Shown here: positions 17,210-25,473 of the stretch, piece after piece
Layout: every line of letters begins with the position of its first letter
Position numbering within the stretch: the stretch's first letter is position 1
Assembly (NCBI GenBank): GCA_002482535.1
Contig: DLGE01000017.1
Location: 1 to 64,000, forward strand
Source: Peptococcaceae bacterium UBA7702
GTDB taxonomy: Bacteria > Bacillota > Dehalobacteriia > UBA7702
Length of the DNA stretch: 64,000 nucleotides
Reading direction: 5' to 3'
Notes under the pieces: model-generated
Seen by the model: the letters and a program-made list of their open reading frames with translations, nothing else
Told to the model about the DNA's origin: nothing
Database searches by the model: none
Program-made: the position numbers and the translations under genes

Positions 17210-18007
17210 ATGAACCATGTGACCGCAGGGCAGTATTATCCCGTGGATTCCCCGGTCCACGGTGTCGATCCCCGGGCGAAGCTGATTGCCCTATTTCTCT
17301 ATTATGTGCTGCTCTTTTTCTGTCGGGATTTTTATACGTATCTTTACGCGACAATGCTGTGCGCCGCGTCCATGGCGTTGTCGAAGGTACCCGTAAAGGT
17401 ATATTTTCGCGCCGTCAAGCTGCTTTTGCTGTTTATTGCCCTGGCCGCGGTTTTTGCAATGCTCTTTACAACGGGAACCGCTCTGCTGCAAATCGGCATC
17501 TTCAAGATGACCCAAGAGGGCCTGGCCGTTGCCGGCAGGATGGCGGCGCGGTTGACTTTGATCCTTTTTTCGGCGTTGATTTTGACCTTCACCACCACCC
17601 CCCTTTCCCTCACCGCCGGTTTGGAGCGGCTCTTTACGCCGCTGAAGAAATTGGGAGCCCCCGTCTCGGAATTGGCGATGATGATGGCCATCGCCATTCG
17701 CTTCATTCCCGTGATGCTCGCAGAGGCGGAGACCACCCTCCAGGCCCAGCAAAGCCGCGGCGCCGATCTTTATACCGGCTCTCTGCTAAAGCGGGGGAAG
17801 AACCTCCTGCCTTTGCTGCTGCCCCTCTTTATCGGCGCTTTCCGCCGCTCTGAAGAGCTGGCCGACGCCATGGAAGCGAGAGGCTACCGCAGCGACGTTT
17901 CCCGCACCACGTTTCGGCTTTTGCGCTATGGCGCAAAGGACGTTGCCGTGATCGCCGCTTTTTTGCTCTTCCTCGTCCTGATGCTAATTTACCGGTGGTT
18001 TTTATGA
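17210..18007 (+). CDS. ecfT: Energy-coupling factor transporter transmembrane protein EcfT
   Basis: 265 residues, with several membrane segments and the two Ala/Ser-Arg-Gly coupling-helix motifs of EcfT (QQSRGADL and MEARGYRS) that contact the ATPases. Placement after ecfA1-ecfA2 and before truA is the conserved Firmicutes order downstream of rplQ. The stop overlaps the truA start. Confidence 0.94.
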   Translation: MNHVTAGQYYPVDSPVHGVDPRAKLIALFLYYVLLFFCRDFYTYLYATMLCAASMALSKVPVKVYFRAVKLLLLFIALAAVFAMLFTTGTALLQIGIFKMTQEGLAVAGRMAARLTLILFSALILTFTTTPLSLTAGLERLFTPLKKLGAPVSELAMMMAIAIRFIPVMLAEAETTLQAQQSRGADLYTGSLLKRGKNLLPLLLPLFIGAFRRSEELADAMEARGYRSDVSRTTFRLLRYGAKDVAVIAAFLLFLVLMLIYRWFL

Positions 18008-18825
18008 TGATTACCAAAAATCAAAATGATCAAAACGATCAAAATAATCGAAAAACACAAGTCAAATTAACCGTCGCCTACGATGGCACCGCCTATTGCG
18101 GTTTTCAAAGTCAGCGCAACGCCGTTGGCGTGGAAAGCGTATTGAACGAAGCCTTGAGTAAAGTTGCCGCCCATCCCGTAATGGTATTGGGGGCCAGCCG
18201 CACCGATGCCGGTGTTCACGCCAAAGGCCAGGTGGTGACCTTCTTTTTGCGGGGCAGCATTCCCGTGGCCCAAATCCCCGCCGCCGTCAACTGCCTGCTA
18301 CCTCGGGATATCGCCGTCACCGCGGCGGAGGCGGTGGCCGCTGATTTTCACTGTCGCTATGACGCCGTGGGAAAACACTATCGCTATACGGTGAAGAACA
18401 GCCACATTCCCTCTCCCTTCGATTACCGCTATGTTTATGCTTACGGCGGGAAGCTTGCCCTTGACCTCATGGCCTCCACTGCCGAGGTGTTCATCGGGGA
18501 GCATGACTTTACCGCCTTTACCGCCACCCACAGCGGCCGGAGGAACTTCGTGCGCCGTCTTGACCGGATCCTGATCAGCCGGGAGGGGGACAACGTCTAC
18601 CTCGATTTTTGGGGCGGCGGCTTTCTCTATAAGATGGTGCGCAGCATCGCCGGTTGTCTCATCGACATTGGCCGCGGTCACCTTGACGCCGCAGTGGCCC
18701 AAAGAGCGCTCCTCGCCAAGGATCGCGGTTTGCTGTCCCTGACAGCCCCGGCCAGAGGTTTGACGCTGATAAAGATCTATTATAACGATGAATATTTTCT
18801 TGACAAAGATAAGCCAATACGTTAA
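18004..18825 (+). CDS. truA: tRNA pseudouridine(38-40) synthase TruA
   Basis: 273 residues. Makes pseudouridine at positions 38-40 of the tRNA anticodon arm. The catalytic Asp is residue 68 in GASRTDAGVHAKGQ. I chose the ATG at 18004, which overlaps the ecfT stop (ATGA). A further upstream ATG at 17995 is inside ecfT. The gene's 3' end carries a strong promoter for rplM. Confidence 0.95.
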   Translation: MMITKNQNDQNDQNNRKTQVKLTVAYDGTAYCGFQSQRNAVGVESVLNEALSKVAAHPVMVLGASRTDAGVHAKGQVVTFFLRGSIPVAQIPAAVNCLLPRDIAVTAAEAVAADFHCRYDAVGKHYRYTVKNSHIPSPFDYRYVYAYGGKLALDLMASTAEVFIGEHDFTAFTATHSGRRNFVRRLDRILISREGDNVYLDFWGGGFLYKMVRSIAGCLIDIGRGHLDAAVAQRALLAKDRGLLSLTAPARGLTLIKIYYNDEYFLDKDKPIR

Positions 18826-18828
18826 AAT
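18800..18828 (+). promoter_or_regulatory. Sigma-A promoter for rplM-rpsI, inside truA
   Basis: TTGACA at 18800-18805 and TAAAAT at 18823-18828 are separated by exactly 17 bases, a near-consensus housekeeping promoter. It lies across the last codons and stop of truA and would give an rplM leader of about 85 bases. That leader could host the L13 autoregulatory leader known from Firmicutes. I see a possible hairpin but cannot confirm the family. Confidence 0.8.
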
Positions 18829-18919
18829 AAGAGAGTATCTCTGTTTCGGTGAACTCAGCCCCGTGTGAACCGGAAAAGAGATGCATAAAAATAAGAATAG
18901 CATTCCAGGAGGAAATGAA

Positions 18920-19351
18920 ATGCACACCACTTATATGGCAAAACCAAGTGAAGTGGAATCCAAGTGGTACGTCCTTGACGCCGCGGATAAACCTTTGGGC
19001 CGCGTCGCCACGGAAGCCGCCCGGCTTTTGAGAGGGAAACATAAACCCACTTTCACTCCGCATATAGATACCGGCGATCATGTCATCGTCATCAACGCTG
19101 AAAAGATCATCCTTACCGGCAATAAGCTTGATCAGAAGCATGCTTACCATCATTCCGGTTATCCCGGCGGGATCAAATCCATTTCTTACCGCAAACTGAT
19201 GGCAACCAAGCCCGAATTGGCCATGGAATATGCCATCAAGGGCATGATTCCCCACAACCGTCTCGGCGCGCAGGTGATGAAGAAACTCCGCATCTACAAA
19301 GGCGCGGAACACAACCATCAAGCCCAGAAACCCGAAGCGTGGACTTTTTAA
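18920..19351 (+). CDS. rplM: 50S ribosomal protein L13
   Basis: 143 residues. L13 is an early assembly protein of the large subunit. The start at 18920 (MHTTYMAKPSEVESKWYVLD) follows AGGAGGAAATGA. The in-frame ATG at 18881 precedes that site. The MVIVINAEKI-type region appears as VIVINAEKIILTGNK, and the C-terminus has YKGAEHNHQAQKP. Confidence 0.96.
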   Translation: MHTTYMAKPSEVESKWYVLDAADKPLGRVATEAARLLRGKHKPTFTPHIDTGDHVIVINAEKIILTGNKLDQKHAYHHSGYPGGIKSISYRKLMATKPELAMEYAIKGMIPHNRLGAQVMKKLRIYKGAEHNHQAQKPEAWTF

Positions 19352-19363
19352 GGAGGAATAGAA

Positions 19364-19753
19364 ATGGCAGATAAATTCTACGGTACCGGCCGCCGGAAAA
19401 ACGCAATCGCAAAAGTTTGGGTCAAACCCGGCGAAGGTAACATTGAAGTCAATAAAAAATCTTTGGAAGATTATTTCGGTAAAAAAACCTGGGAAATGGT
19501 TGTCAAACAGCCCTTGGAAGCTACTTCCGCCGCAGGCAATTTCGATGTGATCGCCAGTGTTCATGGGGGCGGCATGTCCGGCCAGGCCGGCGCGATCCGT
19601 CATGGTCTCGCCCGGGCTTTGGTGGAAGCCAATGGAGAATTACGCCCCACCCTGAAGGTTGCCGGTCTCCTGACCCGCGATCCCAGAATGAAAGAAAGAC
19701 GCAAATACGGCTTGAAGAAAGCCCGCAAAGCATCGCAGTTCTCCAAACGTTAA
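19364..19753 (+). CDS. rpsI: 30S ribosomal protein S9
   Basis: 129 residues. The C-terminal tail KARKASQFSKR reaches the P-site tRNA, ending in the conserved Lys-Arg. GTGRRKNAIAKVWVKPG at the N-terminus is diagnostic. It forms an operon with rplM. Confidence 0.97.
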   Translation: MADKFYGTGRRKNAIAKVWVKPGEGNIEVNKKSLEDYFGKKTWEMVVKQPLEATSAAGNFDVIASVHGGGMSGQAGAIRHGLARALVEANGELRPTLKVAGLLTRDPRMKERRKYGLKKARKASQFSKR

Positions 19754-19777
19754 TGACCGGTTGGCATCTGTATTGAT

Positions 19778-19816
19778 AAAGGGAGTGTTGTATTCAGCAT
19801 ACAACACTCCCTTTTT
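19778..19816 (+). terminator. Intrinsic terminator after rpsI
   Basis: A long perfect stem, AAAGGGAGTGTTGTAT paired with its complement around a short loop, is followed by TTTTT. It closes the rplM-rpsI operon. Confidence 0.93.
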
Positions 19817-19914
19817 ATGAAAGTTGGCTGCTCTGGCAGCCTATTTTTTATGATAACATGGCAAAACAGAGACAATGATGAAAAGTCTATGAAATATTTT
19901 TGCGGCGTCAGCAT

Positions 19915-19943
19915 TTGACAGGAGCACCATCTTGCCGTACAAT
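19915..19943 (+). promoter_or_regulatory. Sigma-A promoter for the 19,973 aldehyde dehydrogenase
   Basis: TTGACA (19915-19920) and TACAAT (19938-19943) are spaced by 17 bases, about 30 bases upstream of the start codon. Confidence 0.8.
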
Positions 19944-19972
19944 CAGGGAAAGAAAAGGGGCTGGGAGATATC

Positions 19973-21337
19973 ATGGAGATCAAAAAAATTGTAGAGAACC
20001 AGCGGGCCTACTTTGCAACCGGCGTCACCCGGGACGTCGCTTTCCGCAAGGAAGCCTTGGGTAAGCTCAGGGATGCTCTAAGGCAAAAGGAAGGGCTGTT
20101 TTTTGATGCCTTGAAACAAGACTTCAACAAGCAACCATTGGAAACCTATATGACTGAAATCGGCCTGGTATTGGAGGAGATACGCTATCACCTGCGGCAT
20201 CTCGACGCTTGGGCCAGGGAAAAACGGGTGAGGACGCCCCTGGCCCAATTTCCCGCCAAAAGTTTCATCGCGCCGGAACCTTACGGGGTGGCGCTGATCA
20301 TGTCTCCCTGGAATTATCCCCTCCAGCTTTGTCTTTCGCCGCTGGTCGGCGCCATCTCCGGGGGTAATTGCGCTGTGGTGAAGCCTTCGGCTTACGTGCC
20401 ACAAACCAGCCACGCCATCGCGTTGGTGCTCCAAGAGACCTTTGACCCCCGATATATCGCCGTCATCGAGGGGGGTCGGGCGGAAAACAGCGCTTTGCTG
20501 GAAGAAAAGTTCGATTATATCTTTTTTACCGGCAGTGTCCCGGTGGGCAAAGCGGTCATGGCCGCGGCGGCGAAAAACTTGACTCCGGTGACGCTGGAAT
20601 TGGGCGGCAAAAGTCCGGTGATCGTCGATGAAACCGCGAACATCAAATTGGCGGCCAAGCGCATTGTCTTCGGTAAGGTCTTAAATGGTGGACAGACCTG
20701 TGTGGCCCCGGATTATCTGCTGATCCAGGAAAAGGTCAGGGACGCTTTTGTGGCGGCCTACCGGGAAGCCCTGGAGACATTTTTCCCCGGGGGCGATCTC
20801 TCCGATCTGCCGGTGATCGTCAGCGAAAAGCACTATCAGCGGGTCAGCGGTTTGCTGCAAGGAGAAAAGGCGGCCATTGGCGGTGATCTTGACGCCCAAC
20901 GGCGTTTTGTGGCGCCGACGCTGCTCCTTGACGTGGATCCCGCTTCCCCGGTGATGCAGGAAGAGATCTTCGGTCCCCTCCTGCCGGTGCTGACCTTCCG
21001 TGAAATCGGTGAGTGTGTGGATTTCATCGGTTCCAGACCGAAGCCCTTAGCTCTCTACCTCTTCACCGCCTGCCGGGAAACAGAGCGGCAAATTCTCGAT
21101 CACTGTTCCTTTGGGGGCGGCTGCATCAATGATACCATCATCCATTTGGCCACGCCTTATATGAGCTTTGGCGGTGTCGGCGATTCCGGTATGGGCAGTT
21201 ATCACGGAAAAAAGAGCTTTGAAACCTTCACCCATCAGCGCAGCATGGTCAAGAAAGCCAATTGGCTTGATTTGAGCCTGCGTTACCATCCCTATACGCA
21301 AAAGAAAATGAAACAGATTCGTAAGTTCCTGAAATAA
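19973..21337 (+). CDS. Aldehyde dehydrogenase, ALDH3-like
   Basis: 454 residues, the short ALDH class that oxidises medium- or long-chain and aromatic aldehydes with NAD(P). The glutamate motif LELGGKSPVIVDE and the catalytic cysteine in NGGQTCVAPDY are present, followed by EEIFGPLLPV and GGVGDSGMGSYHGKKSF, which is typical of ALDH3. The C-terminus ends in a basic, possibly amphipathic segment (RYHPYTQKKMKQIRKFLK). It is a single-gene unit with its own promoter and terminator. Substrate cannot be assigned. Confidence 0.9.
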   Translation: MEIKKIVENQRAYFATGVTRDVAFRKEALGKLRDALRQKEGLFFDALKQDFNKQPLETYMTEIGLVLEEIRYHLRHLDAWAREKRVRTPLAQFPAKSFIAPEPYGVALIMSPWNYPLQLCLSPLVGAISGGNCAVVKPSAYVPQTSHAIALVLQETFDPRYIAVIEGGRAENSALLEEKFDYIFFTGSVPVGKAVMAAAAKNLTPVTLELGGKSPVIVDETANIKLAAKRIVFGKVLNGGQTCVAPDYLLIQEKVRDAFVAAYREALETFFPGGDLSDLPVIVSEKHYQRVSGLLQGEKAAIGGDLDAQRRFVAPTLLLDVDPASPVMQEEIFGPLLPVLTFREIGECVDFIGSRPKPLALYLFTACRETERQILDHCSFGGGCINDTIIHLATPYMSFGGVGDSGMGSYHGKKSFETFTHQRSMVKKANWLDLSLRYHPYTQKKMKQIRKFLK

Positions 21338-21339
21338 GA

Positions 21340-21380
21340 AAAAGAACACATGCCAATGATCATTGGTATGAGTTCTTTTC
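21340..21380 (+). terminator. Intrinsic terminator after the ALDH3-like gene
   Basis: AAAGAAC and GTTCTTT flank an inner near-perfect stem CCAATGATCATTGG, followed by a short T-run. The structure may also stop the convergent radical-SAM transcript. Confidence 0.75.
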
Positions 21381-21395
21381 GTGATAATCCGAAAT

Positions 21396-22652
21396 TCAAA
21401 AGTTGATTTCCTGGGGGAAAGCTTCCTTGCGCATGATGCCCCACATTTTATCGATATAGGCAAGAGTGTAGTAGTTTTCATAATAATGGTAATCGAATGC
21501 GCCTTTTAGCGTCATGGTATAGACATGATCTTGTTCGTTGACAAGTCCCAGTTTTTTAGCGAGCCAAAGTTCAAAACCGTAATTTTTCTTTAACGATTCA
21601 CCGAAAAAGTCTTCAAAATTCTTTGCCTTGATCTTTGTACTGTAAGCGGTCCAAAATAGATAGTAGATCATCCGCTGTCTTTTCGTAAATCGAATCGTCA
21701 AAGAAGTGGGAATATCGTTAGCAGCGATTCTCTTTTTGTATTCCTCTATAGAAAAAGTGTTGATTTTAAATTGATCTTTTAAAAGTGTCGTGGCGGAACA
21801 GCCAAAACCAAGGAAGTTTTCTCTTGTCATCGAGGAGTATTTCGCACGCTTCTTTTTTGCAAAAGTCCAGATGGAATCACGGTGATATCCTTTGCTTTCG
21901 CAGTATTTGGTGATTTCGTCGAGTAATTTCCGCTTTTCTTTTTTTGCCATCACCGGGATCGTGCTCTTCGTAAAAGTGAAATTGATAAAAGGGTATATTG
22001 CAATGTGATTCGCCTGATTTGCAAATGCCATATCGATGTCGGCTTTTAGCTCTTCAATGGTTTGACCGGGAAGGGCAAAGATAAAATCCATGGATACGGT
22101 TTCAAAAGGAACCTCTCTCATTGCGTCAAAAATATTTTGAGGATCGATAACGGATCGACCCAAAAGCTTCAATAATTTCGGTTGAAAAGACTGAATGCCT
22201 ATGCTGATTTTGGTAATGCCCATGGTTTTAAGCTTGCGCAGATTCTCCTTCGTAACATTTCCGGGGTGGAGCTCCAAGCCGATGCCTTCGGCAATGATAA
22301 AATGATCTTCCACCGCCTGAATGATATCGCCCAGGCGGTCTATGGCGAGGGCCGGAGTACCGCCGCCAAAATACAAGCTGGTAACTTTCTTTTTCGTGCC
22401 GTCGGCAGTTGCTCCTACATGGTGTATTTCGGCAATCAGAGTGTCGATATATTCATGACAGCGTTCTTTAACATATCTTTCTTTGCAATATGGGCAAAAA
22501 GAGCAGATGCTTTCACAAAAGGGAATATGGATATAGAGTCCGAGATGATCGGTATTGCTGTAATCCAGTTTGTGGTCGTATTCGTTTTTGAATTGAAAAG
22601 GTTTTAAAGAACGGGTAAGCCACATCCTGGTCGCCGTTGTGATAACGCTCAT
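21396..22652 (-). CDS. Radical-SAM protein of the HemN/HemW family
   Basis: 418 residues. The radical-SAM cluster motif CESICSFCPYC lies near residue 50 after LYIHIPF, and YFGGGTPA follows, both hallmarks of coproporphyrinogen III dehydrogenase-like proteins (HemN, HemW, HutW). Family members either oxidise coproporphyrinogen anaerobically, transfer heme (HemW), or degrade heme. The sequence cannot discriminate. The gene lies in an AT-rich patch and is transcribed with the broken radical-SAM gene upstream, from which it is separated by only a few bases. Confidence 0.75.
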   Translation of the reverse strand: MSVITTATRMWLTRSLKPFQFKNEYDHKLDYSNTDHLGLYIHIPFCESICSFCPYCKERYVKERCHEYIDTLIAEIHHVGATADGTKKKVTSLYFGGGTPALAIDRLGDIIQAVEDHFIIAEGIGLELHPGNVTKENLRKLKTMGITKISIGIQSFQPKLLKLLGRSVIDPQNIFDAMREVPFETVSMDFIFALPGQTIEELKADIDMAFANQANHIAIYPFINFTFTKSTIPVMAKKEKRKLLDEITKYCESKGYHRDSIWTFAKKKRAKYSSMTRENFLGFGCSATTLLKDQFKINTFSIEEYKKRIAANDIPTSLTIRFTKRQRMIYYLFWTAYSTKIKAKNFEDFFGESLKKNYGFELWLAKKLGLVNEQDHVYTMTLKGAFDYHYYENYYTLAYIDKMWGIMRKEAFPQEINF

Positions 22653-22661
22653 CGTTTTCTC

Positions 22662-23564
22662 CTAAATATATTTTAAGTAGGTTTTCAGCATATCCAAAAT
22701 CATTTTGCGGTTGCCGCCAAAAATCAGAGTGTATTCCGCAACAAAAAAATAGCCGCATTGACTGCATAAATTGGGGACGTCAATACACCTGCCGCAAATG
22801 CTGATTTTACCGTTTTCGATAACGAGGCATTGATGGCATGGCGTGGGGAATTTTTGATCAATCAGATAGGGAAACGCATTTTTTAGATTGAATACCGGTA
22901 CCTTTTCATCAATCATTTGGGCAATCACATCACAGCAGTGCTGTTTTTCTGTTTTTGATAACGCCAGTTTTGAGGTGTTGGGATAAGGCGTGTGAAAATT
23001 AAACGACACGGCCCGCACCTTTTTATTTGATTTTGCTTCATAACACACGTCTTTGATGGTATTTTTGTTGATCTGATTGATTGCCATATAAAAACAGATA
23101 TTATCGGACGTGGTATTTTTGATGTTTTTCATAATGATATCTTATGTGTTTCCGCGGATTTCATTATGCTTTTCCCGATCACCGTCAAGACTTAACAGGA
23201 TTAAATCAGCTTCCGGGAGGTCTATCGGAAAGGTGCCGTTGGTCACGGTATTTACGATCAAAAAGCCCATTTTTTTGGCTTCGATCACCAAGTCTCTGAT
23301 ATCCTTATTGCTGTCTTTCCATAAAAAGGTTTCCCCTCCACAGAAAAACAAGATCCTTACACCAAGATCGTATAACTGTTGCATTTCTCTTTTGACCTGG
23401 GGATAGGGATGGATAACCCCTTTGATATTATTGACGGAGCAATGTTTGCAGGACAAATTACATTTGTCTGTCAGAATAACGGTGCCCAGAATGGGGTCTT
23501 TCCGTTTCCATAAAATCGTTTTTAAACCGAATTTTGCAAAATAGAGAAAATGCTTGATTTTCAT
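22662..23564 (-). pseudogene. Radical-SAM protein interrupted by an in-frame stop
   Basis: One open frame of 301 codons broken by a single TAA at plus positions 23142-23144. The N-terminal part (140 residues) has the radical-SAM motif CNLSCKHC near residue 36 and the later FFCGGETFLW. It ends HNEIRGNT. Reading on after the TAA gives DIIMKNIKNT and a C-terminal half rich in cysteines (CHQC, CGRC, CSQC), probably an auxiliary cluster region. Homologues usually have tyrosine at the stop position (the RG-x-x-Y-D/E pattern), so a TAT or TAC to TAA change is the simplest reading. The second half has an ATG at 23132 but no ribosome-binding site. Confidence 0.75.
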
Positions 23565-23611
23565 GTCTGCTCTCCGAGTGGTTCTCCGTATTCATTTTGT
23601 CGCTTATCTAA

Positions 23612-23617
23612 TTATAG
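23612..23617 (-). promoter_or_regulatory. Possible -10 element for the radical-SAM genes
   Basis: On the minus strand a perfect TATAAT lies about 50 bases upstream of the broken radical-SAM gene. No good -35 hexamer is seen at the proper spacing. Confidence 0.35.
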
Positions 23618-23650
23618 TAAAGATATATGAACTTCGCATGGATTTTAAAT

Positions 23651-23684
23651 AAAAAAGGAGGGAGTGGCCGCTCCTTCCTTTTGG
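23651..23684 (-). terminator. Intrinsic terminator after the DUF2284 gene
   Basis: On the minus strand GGAAGGAGCGG pairs with the complementary ACTCCCTCC arm and runs into TTTTTTAT. It ends the dnaX-side operon. Confidence 0.75.
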
Positions 23685-23694
23685 TTTTATTGGT

Positions 23695-24246
23695 TTAGGC
23701 GTCAGCCGGGTCATTCCAAAGCAGCACGCTGTAGAAATCGGTTTCGTCAAGGTTGGCCCGGCGGTGGCCGGTCTCGTCCCAAAGGCGGTAGACGTTGATG
23801 CAATGCCCGGAAATGCAGGGCACCATCTCCTTGGCATAACAGCAAACTGCCTTCGGATAGGTACAGTGTTGACAGAGGGTACAGCCGCTCATGCCCAGCA
23901 TAAAAATGTCTTCTCCGACTTCTTTCTTTATCTGCTCCCCGACGACCTGGGTCATATCATTGAAGGTATGGGAGACCTCATTGAAGAGCTCCGGCTGAAA
24001 GGTGAGGCTGATGGCTTCGGTGAGCAGTTGCAAAACAAGGCCGTGATGGTAGGAGAGTACTTTCTTTTTTACTTTTTCAATGGAGCCGACCCCGGGGGGG
24101 CAGGTCCAGTAGCGTCCGTAAAAACCGCAGTCATTGGCTTTGCAGGCGTCTCTCAACGTTTCGGCGTCGGCAAAGGAGAGCTTTTGCGGATCAAAGTAAC
24201 CGGCTTCCGTAAATCCCGCCGCTTTCGCGTAGGCGATGTAATCCAT
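23695..24246 (-). CDS. DUF2284 metal-binding protein
   Basis: 183 residues with many conserved cysteines: CKANDCGFYGRYWTCPPGVG near residue 36 and CTLCQHCTYP, CCYAKEMVPCISGHC in the C-terminal half. This matches the DUF2284 (predicted metal-binding) family, which often sits beside radical-SAM or corrinoid/methyl-transfer genes in anaerobes. Function unknown. A four-iron cluster is plausible from the cysteine spacing. It lies downstream of bofA by about 14 bases. Confidence 0.75.
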   Translation of the reverse strand: MDYIAYAKAAGFTEAGYFDPQKLSFADAETLRDACKANDCGFYGRYWTCPPGVGSIEKVKKKVLSYHHGLVLQLLTEAISLTFQPELFNEVSHTFNDMTQVVGEQIKKEVGEDIFMLGMSGCTLCQHCTYPKAVCCYAKEMVPCISGHCINVYRLWDETGHRRANLDETDFYSVLLWNDPADA

Positions 24247-24260
24247 AGGGTGCTACCTCT

Positions 24261-24524
24261 TTATATCAGGAATTGAAGGGCAATCAGTACGATAACGCCG
24301 AAAACGCCGGTAAACAGCGCCAATAAGATCGTCCAAAGGTTGATGGCGATATCGAGGCCCAGAGAGGGGCCGAAAAACGCCGCGAGAAACAACAGCAGCA
24401 GACCGCCGATGCTGTTGCCGACGATTTTCACCAGGAGGTGAATGGTCTGGGTAATCAAATAAACGGCCAGGGCGGCAATGCCGATGAGGACAATGACGGT
24501 GAGAATCGTTTCCAGCAAAGCCAT
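24261..24524 (-). CDS. bofA: BofA-like inhibitor of pro-sigma-K processing
   Basis: 87 residues, almost entirely hydrophobic with two or three membrane segments and the conserved IVGNSIGGLLLLFLAAFFGP pattern of the family. In Bacillus BofA holds the SpoIVFB protease inactive in the outer forespore membrane. I chose the ATG at 24524, one base after the recR stop. An upstream in-frame start at 24590 would lie inside recR. The gene supports sporulation capacity, although homologues occur in some non-sporulators. Confidence 0.82.
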   Translation of the reverse strand: MALLETILTVIVLIGIAALAVYLITQTIHLLVKIVGNSIGGLLLLFLAAFFGPSLGLDIAINLWTILLALFTGVFGVIVLIALQFLI

Positions 24525-24525
24525 A

Positions 24526-25125
24526 TCAGAATTCCCTTCTGCCGGTGAGGGCTTTTGCCAAAGTGATTTCGTCGATGTATTCCAGGTCACCGCCGACGGG
24601 CATGCCCTGGGCGATGCGGGTGATTTTCGGTACCAACGGTTTCAAAAGGTCGGCGAGGTATAGGGCGGTGGCTTCTCCCTCCACATTGGCCCCGGTGGCC
24701 ATGATGACTTCTTGTACCACGCCGTCTTCCAAGCGCTTTAACAACTCTTTCATGTGGAGTTCTCTGGGGCCGATGCCTTCCATGGGCGAAATCAGGCCGC
24801 CTAAGACGTGGTAGCGTCCCTTAAAGGAGCCGCTCTTTTCCATGGGAATGATGTCCCTTGCCGATTCAACGACACAGATCATGGTATCGTCGCGGCTCAG
24901 GTCTTCGCAAAGGGCACAGTGCCCCTCTTCGGCGATGTTGAAGCAGACAGGGCAGGTGGTGATTTTTGCCGCCACGTCAAGAAGGGCGTCGGAAAACTCC
25001 GTCGCCCCGTTTTTCCCTTGTTCGAGGATGAAAAAGGCAAGACGCTGGGCGGTTTTCGGGCCAACGCCGGGCAGTTTGGCCAGGACCTCCATGAGCCTTG
25101 CCAAACTTTGGGGATAACAGTTCAT
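24526..25125 (-). CDS. recR: Recombination mediator protein RecR
   Basis: 199 residues, full length. RecR loads with RecO/RecF to promote RecA filament formation on gapped DNA. The helix-hairpin-helix (LAKLPGVGPKTAQRLAF), four-cysteine zinc finger (CPVCFNIAEEGHCALC) and Toprim segment (ICVVE) are in order. It lies between ybaB and bofA as in Bacillus. Confidence 0.97.
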   Translation of the reverse strand: MNCYPQSLARLMEVLAKLPGVGPKTAQRLAFFILEQGKNGATEFSDALLDVAAKITTCPVCFNIAEEGHCALCEDLSRDDTMICVVESARDIIPMEKSGSFKGRYHVLGGLISPMEGIGPRELHMKELLKRLEDGVVQEVIMATGANVEGEATALYLADLLKPLVPKITRIAQGMPVGGDLEYIDEITLAKALTGRREF

Positions 25126-25144
25126 GAAAACCTCCGCTTAAAAA

Positions 25145-25459
25145 TTAGAAGAGACCCGGGATATTCATGCCGCCGGTCAGCTTGCTTAATTCGCTGGTCA
25201 TCATTTCTTTCGATTGCTCCAGGGCTTCGTTGGCCGCGGCCATGATCATGTCTTCCAACATTTCGATGTCGTCGAGATCCACGGCGTCGGGATTGATGTT
25301 GATGCCTTTGATTTCCTGATTTCCCGATACGGTAATGGTGACGGCGCCGCCGCCGGCGCTGGCGGATACGGTTTTTTCAGCAGCTTCCGCCTGCATTTTC
25401 TCCATGTCCTTCTGCATTTTCTGCATTTGTTTCATCATTTTTTGCATATTGGCGCCCAT
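25145..25459 (-). CDS. YbaB/EbfC nucleoid-associated protein
   Basis: 104 residues. The N-terminal Met/Gln/Lys-rich helix and central ITVSGNQEIKGININPDAVD are typical of this DNA-binding family, which is almost always encoded between dnaX and recR. AAGGAGG lies just before the ATG. Confidence 0.93.
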   Translation of the reverse strand: MGANMQKMMKQMQKMQKDMEKMQAEAAEKTVSASAGGGAVTITVSGNQEIKGININPDAVDLDDIEMLEDMIMAAANEALEQSKEMMTSELSKLTGGMNIPGLF

Positions 25460-25473
25460 GTGATTTCCTCCTT

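Noticed and set aside
23142..23144. Recoding of the stop codon in the radical-SAM gene as pyrrolysine
   Set aside because: An MttB-family gene in the window makes pyrrolysine worth considering, but the stop is TAA, and only TAG is recoded.
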